A stretch of DNA of 64,000 bases from Streptantibioticus_C sp963761325 (GCA_963761325.1 CAVXGZ010000008.1:682001-746000); one strand, 5' to 3'; shown: positions 51,968-61,602, numbered from the stretch's first letter. Notes: generated by a model from the sequence alone, not told the origin. Made by a program: numbers and translations.

Positions 51968-53270
51968 AGCGGCCCCGTCACCGCTGCGCGAACTCCTCGA
52001 CCTGGACCGCGAGCACGTCTGGCATCCCTACGGTCCGATGCCCGGACGCGCCGAACCGCTGCTCGTGGAGTCGGCGAGCGGCGTGCGGCTGCGGGTCGCG
52101 GAACCGGGCGGCGGCACGTCGGAGCTGGTGGACGGCATGTCGTCGTGGTGGTCGGCCATCCACGGCTACCGCCACCCGGTGCTCGACGAGGCGGCGCGCG
52201 GCCAGTTGGAGCGCATGAGCCATGTGATGTTCGGCGGGCTCACCCATGAGCCCGCCGTCCGGCTCGCCGCGCGTCTGGTGGAGATCACCCCGGAGCCGCT
52301 GCGCCACGTCTTCCTCGCCGACTCCGGTTCGGTCTCGGTCGAGGTCGCGGTCAAGATGTGCCTGCAGTACTGGCGTTCCCGCGGCCTGCCGGACAAGCGC
52401 CGGCTGCTGACCTGGCGCGGCGGCTACCACGGCGACACCTGGCAGCCGATGTCGGTCTGCGATCCGGACGGCGGGATGCACCACCTGTGGTCCGGGTCGC
52501 TGCCCCGGCAGGTCTTCGCCGACGCGCCGCCCGGCGGCTTCGACGACGCGCCCGACCCCGGGTACGCCGACCACCTGCGGGAGTCGGTGGCCCGGCACGC
52601 CCACGAGCTGGCCGCCGTCGTGGTCGAGCCGGTCGTGCAGGGCGCGGGCGGCATGCGCTTCCACGCGCCCGGGTACCTGCGGGTGCTGCGCGAGGCGTGC
52701 GACGAACACGACGTGCTGCTGGTGCTGGACGAGATCGCGACCGGCTTCGGCAGGACCGGCGCGCTGTTCGCCGCCGGACACGCCGGGATCGCGCCCGACG
52801 TGATGTGTGTCGGCAAGGCGCTGACCGGCGGTTATCTGACGATGGCCGCCACGCTGTGCACCACCCGGGTGGCGGAGGGGATCTCCCGGGGCGAGGTGCC
52901 GGTGCTCGCCCACGGACCCACCTTCATGGGCAACCCGCTGGCGGCGGCGGTGGCCTGCGCCTCGATCGACCTGCTGCTGGGCCAGGACTGGTCGGGACAG
53001 GTCAAGCGGATCGAGGCCGGACTGCGCGAGGGCCTGGCGCCCGCCGCGCGGATCCCCGGCGTCACGGACGTGCGGGTGCTCGGCGCGATCGGCGTCGTCC
53101 AGTTGGACCACGAGGTGGACCTGGCGGCGGCCACCCGTGCGGCGGTCGGATCCGGGGTGTGGCTGCGGCCGTTCCGCGATCTGATCTACACCATGCCGCC
53201 GTACGTGACGGGCGACGAGGACGTCGCACGGATCTGCGCGGCCGTGCTGGCCGCGGCGCGGGAGGGCTGA
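51960..53270 (+). CDS. bioA: Adenosylmethionine-8-amino-7-oxononanoate aminotransferase
   Basis: 436 aa class III aminotransferase that converts KAPA to DAPA with SAM as amino donor. It has HPYGPM near the N-terminus, DGMSSWWSAIHGYRHPVLD, DSGSVSVEVAVKMCLQYW, DEIATGFGRTG and the PLP Lys in CVGKALTGGYL. It overlaps bioB by 8 bases. Confidence 0.95.
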   Translation: MPEAAPSPLRELLDLDREHVWHPYGPMPGRAEPLLVESASGVRLRVAEPGGGTSELVDGMSSWWSAIHGYRHPVLDEAARGQLERMSHVMFGGLTHEPAVRLAARLVEITPEPLRHVFLADSGSVSVEVAVKMCLQYWRSRGLPDKRRLLTWRGGYHGDTWQPMSVCDPDGGMHHLWSGSLPRQVFADAPPGGFDDAPDPGYADHLRESVARHAHELAAVVVEPVVQGAGGMRFHAPGYLRVLREACDEHDVLLVLDEIATGFGRTGALFAAGHAGIAPDVMCVGKALTGGYLTMAATLCTTRVAEGISRGEVPVLAHGPTFMGNPLAAAVACASIDLLLGQDWSGQVKRIEAGLREGLAPAARIPGVTDVRVLGAIGVVQLDHEVDLAAATRAAVGSGVWLRPFRDLIYTMPPYVTGDEDVARICAAVLAAAREG

Positions 53271-53273
53271 GGC

Positions 53274-54014
53274 ATGTCGGTGATCGTGGTGACCGGGACC
53301 GGGACCGAGATCGGCAAGACGGTGGTGACCGCCGCGCTGGCCGCGACCGCGCTGCGCGCCGGCCGCTCCGTCGCGGTGCTCAAGCCGGCCCAGACCGGCG
53401 TCGCCGAGGGCGAGCCGGGCGACATCGCCGAGGTCGCCCGGCTCGCCGGCCCGGTGACCGGGGCAGAACTCGCGCGTTTCCCCGAGCCGTTGGCGCCGGA
53501 CACCGCCGCCCGGCGCGCGGGGCTGCCGACGGTGGGCCCGGAGCGGATCGCGTCCGCCGCGCGGAAGCTGGCCACCGAGCACGACCTCGTCCTGGTCGAG
53601 GGCGCGGGCGGGCTGCTGGTCCGCTTCGACGAGGACGGCGCCACGCTGGCCGACGCGGCCGAGCTGCTCGGCGCCTCGGTGCTCGTGGTCGCGCCCGCCG
53701 GACTCGGCACGCTCAACATGACCGAGCTGACCGCCCGGGAACTGCGCGCCCGGCGGCTCGACCTGCTCGGCGTCGTGATCGGCAGCTGGCCCGACGCCCC
53801 GGACCTGGCCGACCGGTGCAACCTCACCGACCTGCCGCGGACCTCCCGGGCCGCGCTGCTCGGCGCGATCCCGCAGGGCTCGGCGGCCCTGGCACCGGAG
53901 GTCTTCCGGCAGCGGGCGGGCGGCTGGCTCGCCCCGGCGCTGGGCGGCACCTGGGACGCCGACGCCTTCACCGACGCGATGGGCCCGGAACCACTGCGGG
54001 TCAGCGCACGCTGA
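53274..54014 (+). CDS. bioD: Dethiobiotin synthetase
   Basis: 246 aa. The P-loop GTGTEIGKT binds ATP, KPAQTGV is the substrate lysine region and VEGAGGLLVRF is the conserved second loop. It closes the ureido ring with CO2. The start lies 3 bases after the bioA stop, making bioB-bioA-bioD one transcription unit. Confidence 0.94.
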   Translation: MSVIVVTGTGTEIGKTVVTAALAATALRAGRSVAVLKPAQTGVAEGEPGDIAEVARLAGPVTGAELARFPEPLAPDTAARRAGLPTVGPERIASAARKLATEHDLVLVEGAGGLLVRFDEDGATLADAAELLGASVLVVAPAGLGTLNMTELTARELRARRLDLLGVVIGSWPDAPDLADRCNLTDLPRTSRAALLGAIPQGSAALAPEVFRQRAGGWLAPALGGTWDADAFTDAMGPEPLRVSAR

Positions 54015-54032
54015 GTCGGCGGGGCCGGCCGG

Positions 54033-54250
54033 CACGGTGAAGCGGCGGGCGCGATCAGCACGGTTAGGTGGCGGGCCCGGCCGACACGGTGAAGTCGCGG
54101 ACCCGATCGGCACGGTGAGACGGCGGCGCGGCCGGCACGGTGAAGTGGCGGGCCCGTTCGGCGCGGTGAAGTGGCGGACCCGATCGGCACGGTGAGACGG
54201 CGGCGCGGCCGGCACGGTGAAGTCGCGGACGCGATCAACGCGGTGAAGCC
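54033..54250. repeat. Nine-copy 26-bp tandem repeat
   Basis: Copies begin at about 54033, 54059, 54085, 54111, 54136, 54162, 54188, 54213 and 54239, so the period is 26 (25 twice). The core is CACGGTGAAGTGGCGG followed by a C/G/A-rich ten bases. Three copies form a 77-bp higher unit (54085-54161 and 54162-54238) that is nearly identical in its middle. It fills the gap between bioD and the next gene. It does not look like CRISPR because there are no unique spacers. Confidence 0.88.
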
Positions 54251-54332
54251 GGGCGCGGTAAACCCGTTGCCGGGCGGCGGTCCCGGGCGCGATGCTGCCC
54301 GGCGATCGTCGTACGAGCGAAGGACCCGTGCC

Positions 54333-55028
54333 GTGGAGCTGCCCGACTTCCGCCCCGCCCCGAACCAGGGCGGCGACCCGGGGTTGTACGAGATCGAGAA
54401 CCGCGCCCTGGACCCCGGCGGTCCGCTCCTGGACACCATGCGCTCGCTCGCCCCCTGGTCCGGGCGCACGCTGCTCGACCTCGGCTGCGGCAGCGGCTTC
54501 TGGCTGCCCGGTTACGCCGACGAGGCGGCCCGGGTGGTCGGCGTGGAACCCGATCCGCGGCTGCTGCCGCTCGCGCGTGCCCGGGACGCGCGCGCCCGGG
54601 TGCTGGCCGGGTCGGCCGAGCACCTCCCGCTGGAGGACGCCTGCGTCGACGTGGTGCACGCCCGCTTCGCCTACTTCTTCCCGCCCGGTTGCGACGCCGG
54701 ACTGGCCGAGGCGCTGCGGGTGCTCAGGCCGGGCGGCGCGCTGGTGGTCGTGGACAACGACCACCGCCACGGGCAGTTCGCGCGGCTGCTGCGCGGGCTG
54801 CCGGACGCCGCCGACCGGGACGCGGGCGGCGTCGCCGACGCCTGGTGGGCGCGGCGCGGGGCGGAGCGCACCGAGGTGATGAGCTCCTGGCGCTTCGAGA
54901 GCCGGGCCGACTTCGAGGCCGTGCTGCGCATGGAGTTCCCCGGCGGCCCGGCCGACGACTGGCTGGCCGCCCACCCCGGGGCCGTGGGCCTGAGCTACGG
55001 CTACGTGCTCTTCACCGTCCGCCGCTGA
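54333..55028 (+). CDS. Class I SAM-dependent methyltransferase
   Basis: 231 aa with a GTG start about 8 bases after AAGGAC. It has LLDLGCGSGFWLPGYADEA (SAM-binding motif I), VVGVEPDP and LRVLRPGGALVVVDNDHRHG. The substrate is unknown. It lies directly after the tandem repeat, which could affect its expression. Confidence 0.82.
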   Translation: MELPDFRPAPNQGGDPGLYEIENRALDPGGPLLDTMRSLAPWSGRTLLDLGCGSGFWLPGYADEAARVVGVEPDPRLLPLARARDARARVLAGSAEHLPLEDACVDVVHARFAYFFPPGCDAGLAEALRVLRPGGALVVVDNDHRHGQFARLLRGLPDAADRDAGGVADAWWARRGAERTEVMSSWRFESRADFEAVLRMEFPGGPADDWLAAHPGAVGLSYGYVLFTVRR

Positions 55029-55054
55029 CCCGCGGACCGCGCGGACCGGGCGTC

Positions 55055-56005
55055 TCAGGCTTCGGCGGCGGCGCGTTCGGCGAAGCGCAGCAGCATCCGG
55101 GTGTGCGGGTCGTCGGCGCCCCGGGCGGCCCGGGGTCCGGCTATCAGCACCGCCGTGGCCCGGCACCAGCCGCGCAACCGGTCCGGGTCGAGCCCCGGAA
55201 CGCGGGCCGCCAGTTCGCGTATGCGCTCCTCCGTCTCGGCCTCGGACGCGGCGTCCTCGATCACCCAGTCCACCCCGTCGAAATCCGGGTCGCCGACGGC
55301 CGGACGCGGGTCGATGGCGATCAGACCGCGCGGGCCGGCGTCCAGCACGTTGCCCGCGTGCAGATCGCCGTGGACGAGCACGGCGGGCCCGGACCGGGCG
55401 AGGGCCAGCGCCGCCCGGCGGCACCCCTCGACGATGTGCGCCGCCACCGGGACGCCGCCGGCCGAGTCGCGGACCGCGTCGGCCGTCCGGCGCCGGGTCA
55501 GCTCGAAGAGGAACTCGACCCGCTCGGCCAGCGACGGCAGCACCGACCCCGGCCCGGGCGCGTACCCCCGCAGGACGCGGAACAGCTCCGCCACCCGGTC
55601 GAGGCCGACGCCGCGCGCGCCGTGCAGCGTCGGCGCGACGGCGCCGTCCGGGCCGGCGACCTCGGCCAGCAGCAGGACTCCGGCCGCCGGATCCGCCCCC
55701 AGCAGGCGGGAGGTGCGGCCGCTGCCGTCCCACAGCCGCAGCGCCTCCTCCTCCTGCGCGGCGACGACCGGATCCGGCGTGAGCTTCAGATACGCCCGCG
55801 AACCGTCAACCCGGCGACACACCACCACTCGTGAGGTGCCACCACCCAGATGCCCCACCGGCTCCAGCGACCAGCACCGGGCCAGCGCCCGGATCCGGCC
55901 GGGCAACTCGTCGCACCACACCTGCGCCGGGGCCCCGAAGCGCCGCAGCAGCCGCTCCCGAGCCTCGGGCGGCACCACCAGATCCACCGTGTCCACCACG
56001 ACCAC
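55055..56005 (-). CDS. Aminoglycoside phosphotransferase-like kinase
   Basis: 316 aa, APH(6)-like. The catalytic loop is VHGDLHAGNVL (HGDxxxxN), and the metal loop is AIDPRPAVGDPDFD. The N-lobe Lys is in AYLKLTPDP. This resembles streptomycin 6-kinase and hydroxyurea phosphotransferase homologues. The GTG at 56005 has GGAG 7 bases upstream and is preferred to an ATG at 56086. Many such kinases act on other metabolites, so resistance is not implied. Confidence 0.82.
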   Translation of the reverse strand: MVVVDTVDLVVPPEARERLLRRFGAPAQVWCDELPGRIRALARCWSLEPVGHLGGGTSRVVVCRRVDGSRAYLKLTPDPVVAAQEEEALRLWDGSGRTSRLLGADPAAGVLLLAEVAGPDGAVAPTLHGARGVGLDRVAELFRVLRGYAPGPGSVLPSLAERVEFLFELTRRRTADAVRDSAGGVPVAAHIVEGCRRAALALARSGPAVLVHGDLHAGNVLDAGPRGLIAIDPRPAVGDPDFDGVDWVIEDAASEAETEERIRELAARVPGLDPDRLRGWCRATAVLIAGPRAARGADDPHTRMLLRFAERAAAEA

Positions 56006-56192
56006 CCCCGTTCTCCGCCGCGCGCGGAACGCCGCCCCTTGGTCACGAGGGCGGACTGCGCGGCCGTTCCATCCTGTTCCGGACACATAGTGTCTACCTC
56101 ACGCCGCCGACAATTGCCGACGGCCGGTCCGGGGGAGGCTTGCCAGGAGCCCGGAGACCGACAGGGGTACTGGGCGGGCGGAAGGACAGCCG

Positions 56193-57089
56193 GTGGTCGA
56201 ACGGTTCAGGTTCGGGATCAACTTCCTCGAGGCGGCGTCCGGGCAGGAGTGGGCCGACAAGTGCCGGCACGCGGAGTCGCTCGGATACGACGTGCTGCTC
56301 GTCCCCGACCACCTCGGGTGGCCGGCGCCGTTCCCGTCGCTGGTCGCCGCCGCGCAGGCCACCACCCGCCCGAGGGTCGGCACCTTCGTGCTCAACGTCG
56401 GCTTCTGGAACCCGGTCCTGCTGGCCCGCGAGGTGGCCACCACCGACCGGCTCACCGAGGGCCGCCTGGAGGTCGGCCTCGGCACCGGCTACGTGCGGTC
56501 GGAGTTCGACGACGCGGGCCTGACGTTCGGCACCCCGGGCAGCCGGGTGGACCACCTGGAGCGCACCGCCACCGAACTCGTCCGCCTCCTCGAGGACCCC
56601 TCGCACACCCCGCGCCCCGAGCAGCGGCCCCGGCCGCCGCTCATGCTCGGCGGCAACGGCAACCGCGTGCTGCGCATGGCGGCCCGGCACGCCGACATCG
56701 TCGCCTTCAGCGGCGCGGAGCAGGCCCCCGGCCGGCCGGACGGCGCGCTGAGGCTGCTGGACGCCGACCGGCTCGCGGACCGGGTCGCCGCCCACCAGGA
56801 GTTCGCCCGCGACCGCGAGCGGCAACCGGAACTCAACGTCCTGGTGCAACGCGTCGAGCTGACCGACGACCGCGCCGCCACCGCCGAGCGCACGCTGCCG
56901 TACGCGCCCCACCTGACGCCGGAGCAGCTCTCGCAGGTGCCCACCCTGCTGTTCGGCACCGCGGCCGAGATCGCCGACCAGCTGCGCGGCCACCGGGAGC
57001 GGTACGGCTTCAGCTACTTCACGGTGCTCGAACCGTCGATGCACGAGATGGCCCCGGTGATCGCCGAACTGCGCCGGACGGGTGACTGA
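56193..57089 (+). CDS. F420-dependent LLM-class oxidoreductase
   Basis: 298 aa with a GTG start after AAGGACA. The TIM-barrel luciferase-like features are FGINFLEAASGQEWADKCRH, GYDVLLVPDHLGWPAPFPS, VGLGTGYVRSEFDDAG and MLGGNGNRVLR. These enzymes use coenzyme F420 for hydride transfer in actinobacteria. The subfamily corresponds to TIGR03621 proteins. The substrate is unknown. Confidence 0.86.
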   Translation: MVERFRFGINFLEAASGQEWADKCRHAESLGYDVLLVPDHLGWPAPFPSLVAAAQATTRPRVGTFVLNVGFWNPVLLAREVATTDRLTEGRLEVGLGTGYVRSEFDDAGLTFGTPGSRVDHLERTATELVRLLEDPSHTPRPEQRPRPPLMLGGNGNRVLRMAARHADIVAFSGAEQAPGRPDGALRLLDADRLADRVAAHQEFARDRERQPELNVLVQRVELTDDRAATAERTLPYAPHLTPEQLSQVPTLLFGTAAEIADQLRGHRERYGFSYFTVLEPSMHEMAPVIAELRRTGD

Positions 57090-57210
57090 CCCGGCGGATC
57101 GCGACACGCAGGTGTGAGAGCCCCCGAACGGGCGACCCTCCCCCTGACGGGTGACAGGCCGGCCGCGCGTGACGCGCCGCTCTGGACGATCATGGCAAGG
57201 AGGTGTCCTG

Positions 57211-58557
57211 ATGACGGAAGTGCTCCTGCTGATCCTGGCCCTGGCGCTGGCGTTGGCGTGCGGTGTCTTCGTGGCCGCCGAGTTCTCGCTGACCACCGTG
57301 GAGCGCGCCGATCTGGAGCAGGCGGTCGAGAGCGGCGAGCGCGGCGCCGACAGCGCGCTCAAAGCGGTGCGCGGGCTGACCTTCCAGCTGTCCGGGGCGC
57401 AGTTGGGCATCACCGTCACCGGGCTGGTCATCGGCATGCTGGCGGAGCCCTCCATCGCCGAACTGCTGTCCGGACCGCTGCGGGCCGCCGGGCTCGGCTC
57501 GGCCGCCGACGGGACCGCGCTGGTGCTGGGCACCCTGCTGTCCACCGTCGTCCTGATGGTCGTCGGCGAGCTGATCCCGAAGAACTGGGCGATCTCCCGC
57601 TCGCTGGCGGTGGCCCGCGCGGTGGCCACCCCGATGCGGGTGTTCAGCGCCGTGTTCCGCCCGTTCATCAGCCACCTCAACAACACCGCCAACCGCGTCG
57701 TGCGCCGCTTCGGCCTGGAGCCGATCGAGGAGCTGGCCTCCGTCCGCAGCCGGCAGGAACTGCAGGCGCTGGCCCGGCACTCCGCCCGCGAGGGCGCGTT
57801 GAGCGCGGACACCGCGGACCTGTTCGTACGCACCCTGAGCCTGGCCGACCTCACCGCGGAGAACGTGATGACGCCGCGCGTCCACGTCACCGCCCTGCCG
57901 GACGACGCCACCGCCGAGGACGTGGCCGGCGCCACCCTGGCCACCGGCCTGTCCCGCTTCCCGGTCTACCGCGACAGCCTGGACTCGGTCGTCGGGGTGG
58001 TGCACATCAAGGACGCGCTCGCGGTGCCGCCCGGCCGGCGGGCCGGGCGCCCGGTCACCGCCCTGATGCGCGAACCGCTGCTCGTCCCCGAGTCGCTCGC
58101 CGTCGACCGGCTGCTCGACCGGATCTCCGGCGACCGGAACATGGCGGTGGTCATCGACGAGTACGGCGGCACGGCGGGCGTCGCCACCCTGGAGGACATC
58201 GTCGAGGAGCTGGTCGGCGAGGTGCGCGACGAGCACGACCCGCAGGAGACCCCCGACCTCGCCCCGGCCGGTCAGGACGACCGGGGCCGCCGGCTCTTCC
58301 ACGCGGACGGCGCCGCCCGCACCGACCAGCTCGCCCGCATCGGCCTGAGGGTCGGCCCGGGACCGTACGAGACGCTGGCCGGCGTCGTGGCCGAACGCCT
58401 CGGCCGCATTCCCCGCGACGGCGACGTGATCGAGGAGTCCGGCTGGATCGTCGAGGTCAGCGAGGCGGCCGGCCACCGGGCCGCGCGGCTGCGGCTGACC
58501 TCGCCGCCACCGGGTTCCGAGGACGACGCCGACCACCGGCCGGACCGCGGCCGATGA
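57211..58557 (+). CDS. CNNM/CorC family transporter with CBS pair
   Basis: 448 aa. A DUF21/CNNM domain with four hydrophobic segments (3-25, 60-80, 100-125, 130-150) starts with FVAAEFSLTTVERADLE. Two CBS domains (about 215-340) include ENVMTPR and ISGDRNMAVVIDEYGGTAGV. A CorC_HlyC domain ends the protein. The strong AAGGAGG sits before the ATG at 57211. CNNM proteins export Mg2+ or related ions. Its stop overlaps the next gene, a paralogue. Confidence 0.9.
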   Translation: MTEVLLLILALALALACGVFVAAEFSLTTVERADLEQAVESGERGADSALKAVRGLTFQLSGAQLGITVTGLVIGMLAEPSIAELLSGPLRAAGLGSAADGTALVLGTLLSTVVLMVVGELIPKNWAISRSLAVARAVATPMRVFSAVFRPFISHLNNTANRVVRRFGLEPIEELASVRSRQELQALARHSAREGALSADTADLFVRTLSLADLTAENVMTPRVHVTALPDDATAEDVAGATLATGLSRFPVYRDSLDSVVGVVHIKDALAVPPGRRAGRPVTALMREPLLVPESLAVDRLLDRISGDRNMAVVIDEYGGTAGVATLEDIVEELVGEVRDEHDPQETPDLAPAGQDDRGRRLFHADGAARTDQLARIGLRVGPGPYETLAGVVAERLGRIPRDGDVIEESGWIVEVSEAAGHRAARLRLTSPPPGSEDDADHRPDRGR

Positions 58558-59576
58558 CCGCGCTCCAGTTGTTCGTCGCGGCGCTGACCCTGGTGGGCAA
58601 CGGCTTCTTCGTGGGCGCCGAGTTCTCCCTCGTGTCGGTGCGCCGCAGCCAGATCGACCCGCTGGCGGAGGACGGCGACCGGCGGGCCCGCACGGTGCTG
58701 TGGGCGCTGGAGCACGTCTCCGCCCTCATGGCCACCGCCCAACTCGGCATCACCGCCTGCACGCTGGTGCTCGGCGCGGTGGCCGAGCCCGCCTTCCAGC
58801 ACCTGCTGGAACCGCTCTTCCACGCCGCACACGTCTCCGGCGGCGCGACCCGGCTGGTCTCCTTCGCGCTCTCGCTGGCCGTCGCCACGTACCTGCACAT
58901 GCTGGTCGGCGAGATGGTTCCCAAGAACATCGCCCTCGCCGCCCCGGCCCGGACCGCTCTCGCACTGGGCCCGCCGCTGGTCGGCCTGACCCGGGCCCTG
59001 CGCCCGCTGGTGGTGGGCATCAACGTGCTGGCCAACGGCGGCCTGCGGCTGCTGCGGGTCGAACCGCGCAACGAGGTCGTCGCCGCCTTCTCCGACGCCG
59101 AACTCGCCCGCATGGTCACCGACTCGCGACGCGCCGGGCTGCTCGACGCCCGGTCCACCACCCGGGTCCGCGAGGCGCTGGAACTCAGCAGGCGCCCGGT
59201 CGGCGAGGTCGTCGTCCCGGTCGGGGACGTGGTGCACGCCCGGCTCGGCATCACCCCCGACGGGCTCGAACGGCTCTCCGCGGACACCGGCTTCTCCCGT
59301 TTCCCGGTGACCGGCACGGACGACCGCATCCTCGGCTACCTGCACGTCAAGGACGCGCTGGAGTCCGGACCGCACGACCAGGCCTTCGATCCGGCCGCGC
59401 TGCGCCCCATCAGCCGGGTCAACGGCCGCACCGCGATGGACGACGTCCTCACCGCCATGCGCGGCCGCCGCGCCCACCTCGCCGAGGTCGTCGACGACAA
59501 CGGCCACGTGGTCGGCCTGGTCACCATGGAAGACGTCCTGCGCGAACTCGTGGGCCGCCCCCTCGGCAACGTCTGA
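58554..59576 (+). CDS. Second CNNM/CorC family transporter, short form
   Basis: 340 aa, starting on ATGA overlapped with the first gene. It keeps the DUF21 domain (FFVGAEFSLVSVRRSQIDPLA) and a CBS pair (VPVGDVVHARLG, VVDDNGHVVGLVTMEDVL) but lacks the CorC_HlyC domain. The pair is a conserved two-gene layout in actinobacteria and may form a heterodimer. Confidence 0.9.
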   Translation: MTALQLFVAALTLVGNGFFVGAEFSLVSVRRSQIDPLAEDGDRRARTVLWALEHVSALMATAQLGITACTLVLGAVAEPAFQHLLEPLFHAAHVSGGATRLVSFALSLAVATYLHMLVGEMVPKNIALAAPARTALALGPPLVGLTRALRPLVVGINVLANGGLRLLRVEPRNEVVAAFSDAELARMVTDSRRAGLLDARSTTRVREALELSRRPVGEVVVPVGDVVHARLGITPDGLERLSADTGFSRFPVTGTDDRILGYLHVKDALESGPHDQAFDPAALRPISRVNGRTAMDDVLTAMRGRRAHLAEVVDDNGHVVGLVTMEDVLRELVGRPLGNV

Positions 59577-60034
59577 CGGGTGAACGGGGCGGCTCGCGCG
59601 GGGTCGCGGGCCGAACGCATGGCAGCGGGGCGGAACGGGCGAGGCAGCCGGGGACGGGCGCGGATCGGGTACGGGTGCTCGCGGGGAGGCGAGCCGTACG
59701 GGACGGGCCGGGCCGGGCCGGCGGGGCGGATCGCCGGCTCGGCGGAAGCGGTGCGGATCCGTGGCCCCGGGGCTGCCGCCGGCGCCAGGCCGCGCAGCGC
59801 AGAACCGTTCCCCGCACGCCGTGCGGAACCGGGCCGCTCCCCCACGCCGCCCGGTGGGCCCGGTCGTCCGGCCGTCCGTCTCCACCCCCTCGGCGGATGA
59901 TCTCCACCCCGTTCTCCACCCGTGGGTTGAGCCGCCGCGTCGGCGGCGCTGCCATCGTCGACGGAGAAGGGTGAGCACGGGGAAAGCGGCGACCGGGAGT
60001 CGCCGAGGGGTCGGGATCGAGGAGGGGTGCGGTC
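59577..60034. other. 458-base gap, no gene seen
   Basis: Between the CNNM operon and the ICMT-like gene. It is very G-rich in the first half with many short GC repeats. The only clear structure is a 7-bp hairpin GCCGCCG/CGGCGGC at 59931-59947. It probably holds the promoter of the next gene. Confidence 0.4.
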
Positions 60035-60613
60035 GTGCGAGATGCGTTGGGCTGGGCCATCACCGTCGTGTTGTGGGGCTGGGGCGTGGCCGAAGTCGTC
60101 CTGCAGGCACGGCAGTTCATGCGCCGGGGCGTCACGGAGCGCACCGAGCGCGGGAGCCTGGTGGTGCTGACGGTGCTGTGCGGCGGCGGGCTGGCGCTGG
60201 CGGGCGTGATCGCCGGCCGGACGTCCGTGCTGTCGTACTCCACCCATCCCGCGGCGGTGCGGGCCGCCGTGCTGGTCGTGGCGTTGGCCGGCATAGCCGT
60301 CCGGCTGTGGGCGATCGTCTCCCTCGGCCGGTTCTTCCGGGGCACGGTGCACATCCAGAGCGACCACCAGGTCGTGCGGTCCGGGCCCTACCACTGGGTG
60401 CGGCATCCCGCCTACAGCGGTGCGCTGCTGGCCGGGCTGGCCTTCGAGGCCATGCTGGGCAACCTGTTCGCCTGGGTGCTGGCCGCGGTGTGCTGCCTGC
60501 TCGGGTGCGGCTACCGGATCCGGGTCGAGGAGCGGATGCTGTCGGAGTCGCTGGGCGAGGCGTACACCGCCTACGCGGCCGACACCCGCCGCCTGATACC
60601 CGGCGTGTGGTGA
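60035..60613 (+). CDS. Isoprenylcysteine carboxyl methyltransferase-like membrane protein
   Basis: 192 aa with five hydrophobic segments. The C-terminal ICMT/PEMT motif runs SLGRFFRGTVHIQSDHQVVR, then GPYHWVRHPAYSGALLAG and the final acidic EERMLSESLGEAYTAYA, which binds SAM and substrate in the family. The GTG start is preceded by GAGGAGG. Bacterial members methylate diverse lipids or small molecules; the substrate is unknown. Confidence 0.85.
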   Translation: MRDALGWAITVVLWGWGVAEVVLQARQFMRRGVTERTERGSLVVLTVLCGGGLALAGVIAGRTSVLSYSTHPAAVRAAVLVVALAGIAVRLWAIVSLGRFFRGTVHIQSDHQVVRSGPYHWVRHPAYSGALLAGLAFEAMLGNLFAWVLAAVCCLLGCGYRIRVEERMLSESLGEAYTAYAADTRRLIPGVW

Positions 60614-60758
60614 CGGGAGGCGCACCGCCCGGCGACGGCGGGAACGGGTCGCGGTCGGCCGAGCACGGTGACCGGAGTGCGCGCGGTGACCGGGGAGCGC
60701 GCGGTGACCAGGGTGCGCGGGACGGTTGCGGCCGCCGCCGGATATGATCGCCCGCGCT

Positions 60759-61529
60759 ATGCGGAAAGACGTACCCTTCACCAGTTTCGTCGCGTTGGGC
60801 GACTCGTTCACCGAGGGCATGTCGGACACCATGCCCGACGGTGCCTACCGCGGGTGGGCCGATCTGCTCGCCCGGCGCCTGGCGGCCGAGTCGCCCGGCT
60901 TCCGGTACGCGAACCTCGCGGTGCGCGGCAAGCTCATCGGCCAGATCGTGGACGAACAGGTCGAGCCGACCGTCGCGATGGGCGCCGATCTGGTCACGCT
61001 GGTCGGCGGTCTCAACGACGTCCTGCGGCCGAAGTGCGACGTGGACGAGGTGTGCGCCCGGCTGGAGGAAGCGGTGGTGCGGCTGGCGCCGGGTTGCCGG
61101 CAGCTGGTGCTGATGCGCAGCCCCGCCCGGCGCGGTCCGGTGGCCACCCGGTTCATGCCGCGGATGCTGCGGCTGTTCGACTTCGTCGAGGAGCTGGCGG
61201 ACAAGCACGGCGCACTGGTGATCGATCTGTTCGGAGCGGAGGTGCTCGGTGATCAGCGGATGTGGGCCGACGACAGGCTGCATCTGAACGCCGAGGGCCA
61301 CCGGCGGGTCGCCGAGGCCGTCTGGCAGGGACTCGGGCTGGCCGCCGGTCACGACTGGCGCGAGCCGCTGCCGCCCTACCGGCCGCCGGCGTGGATCGCC
61401 CGGCGCTCCGCCGACCTGCGCTTCACGCGGGAGCACCTGGTGCCGTGGGTGGGCAGGCGGCTGACCGGCCGCTCCTCGGGCGACGGGCTGCCGCCCAAGC
61501 GTCCCGAGCTGCTGCCGCTGGAGCCGTAG
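60759..61529 (+). CDS. SGNH/GDSL hydrolase
   Basis: 256 aa. The motif ALGDSFTEGMSD gives the nucleophile Ser, GGLNDVLRP the block III Asn, and DDRLHLNAEGH the Asp-His pair. No signal peptide is present. The C-terminus RRLTGRSSGDGLPPKRPEL is typical of a conserved actinomycete GDSL family. The hexamer TATGAT at 60743-60748 lies 10 bases before the ATG, so transcription could be nearly leaderless. An in-frame ATG at 60744 is an alternative. Confidence 0.85.
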   Translation: MRKDVPFTSFVALGDSFTEGMSDTMPDGAYRGWADLLARRLAAESPGFRYANLAVRGKLIGQIVDEQVEPTVAMGADLVTLVGGLNDVLRPKCDVDEVCARLEEAVVRLAPGCRQLVLMRSPARRGPVATRFMPRMLRLFDFVEELADKHGALVIDLFGAEVLGDQRMWADDRLHLNAEGHRRVAEAVWQGLGLAAGHDWREPLPPYRPPAWIARRSADLRFTREHLVPWVGRRLTGRSSGDGLPPKRPELLPLEP

Positions 61530-61602
61530 CCTGCCGCTGGCGGCGCCGGGCGGCCGCCGGCCATGGCTGACCTGCGGCTGCGGCCCAGTAGACTTCGGGA
61601 GC

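Noticed and set aside
54033..54250. CRISPR array
   Set aside because: The 26-bp units follow each other without unique spacers, and no cas gene is in the window.
51978..55733. 1251-codon open frame on the minus strand opposite bioA, bioD and others
   Set aside because: It lies opposite well-identified genes, is low-complexity Gly/Arg/Ala/His-rich and matches no family.
59336..60832. Minus-strand ORF over the CNNM and ICMT-like genes
   Set aside because: Composition is Arg/His/Pro-rich and it overlaps genes with clear family motifs on the other strand.
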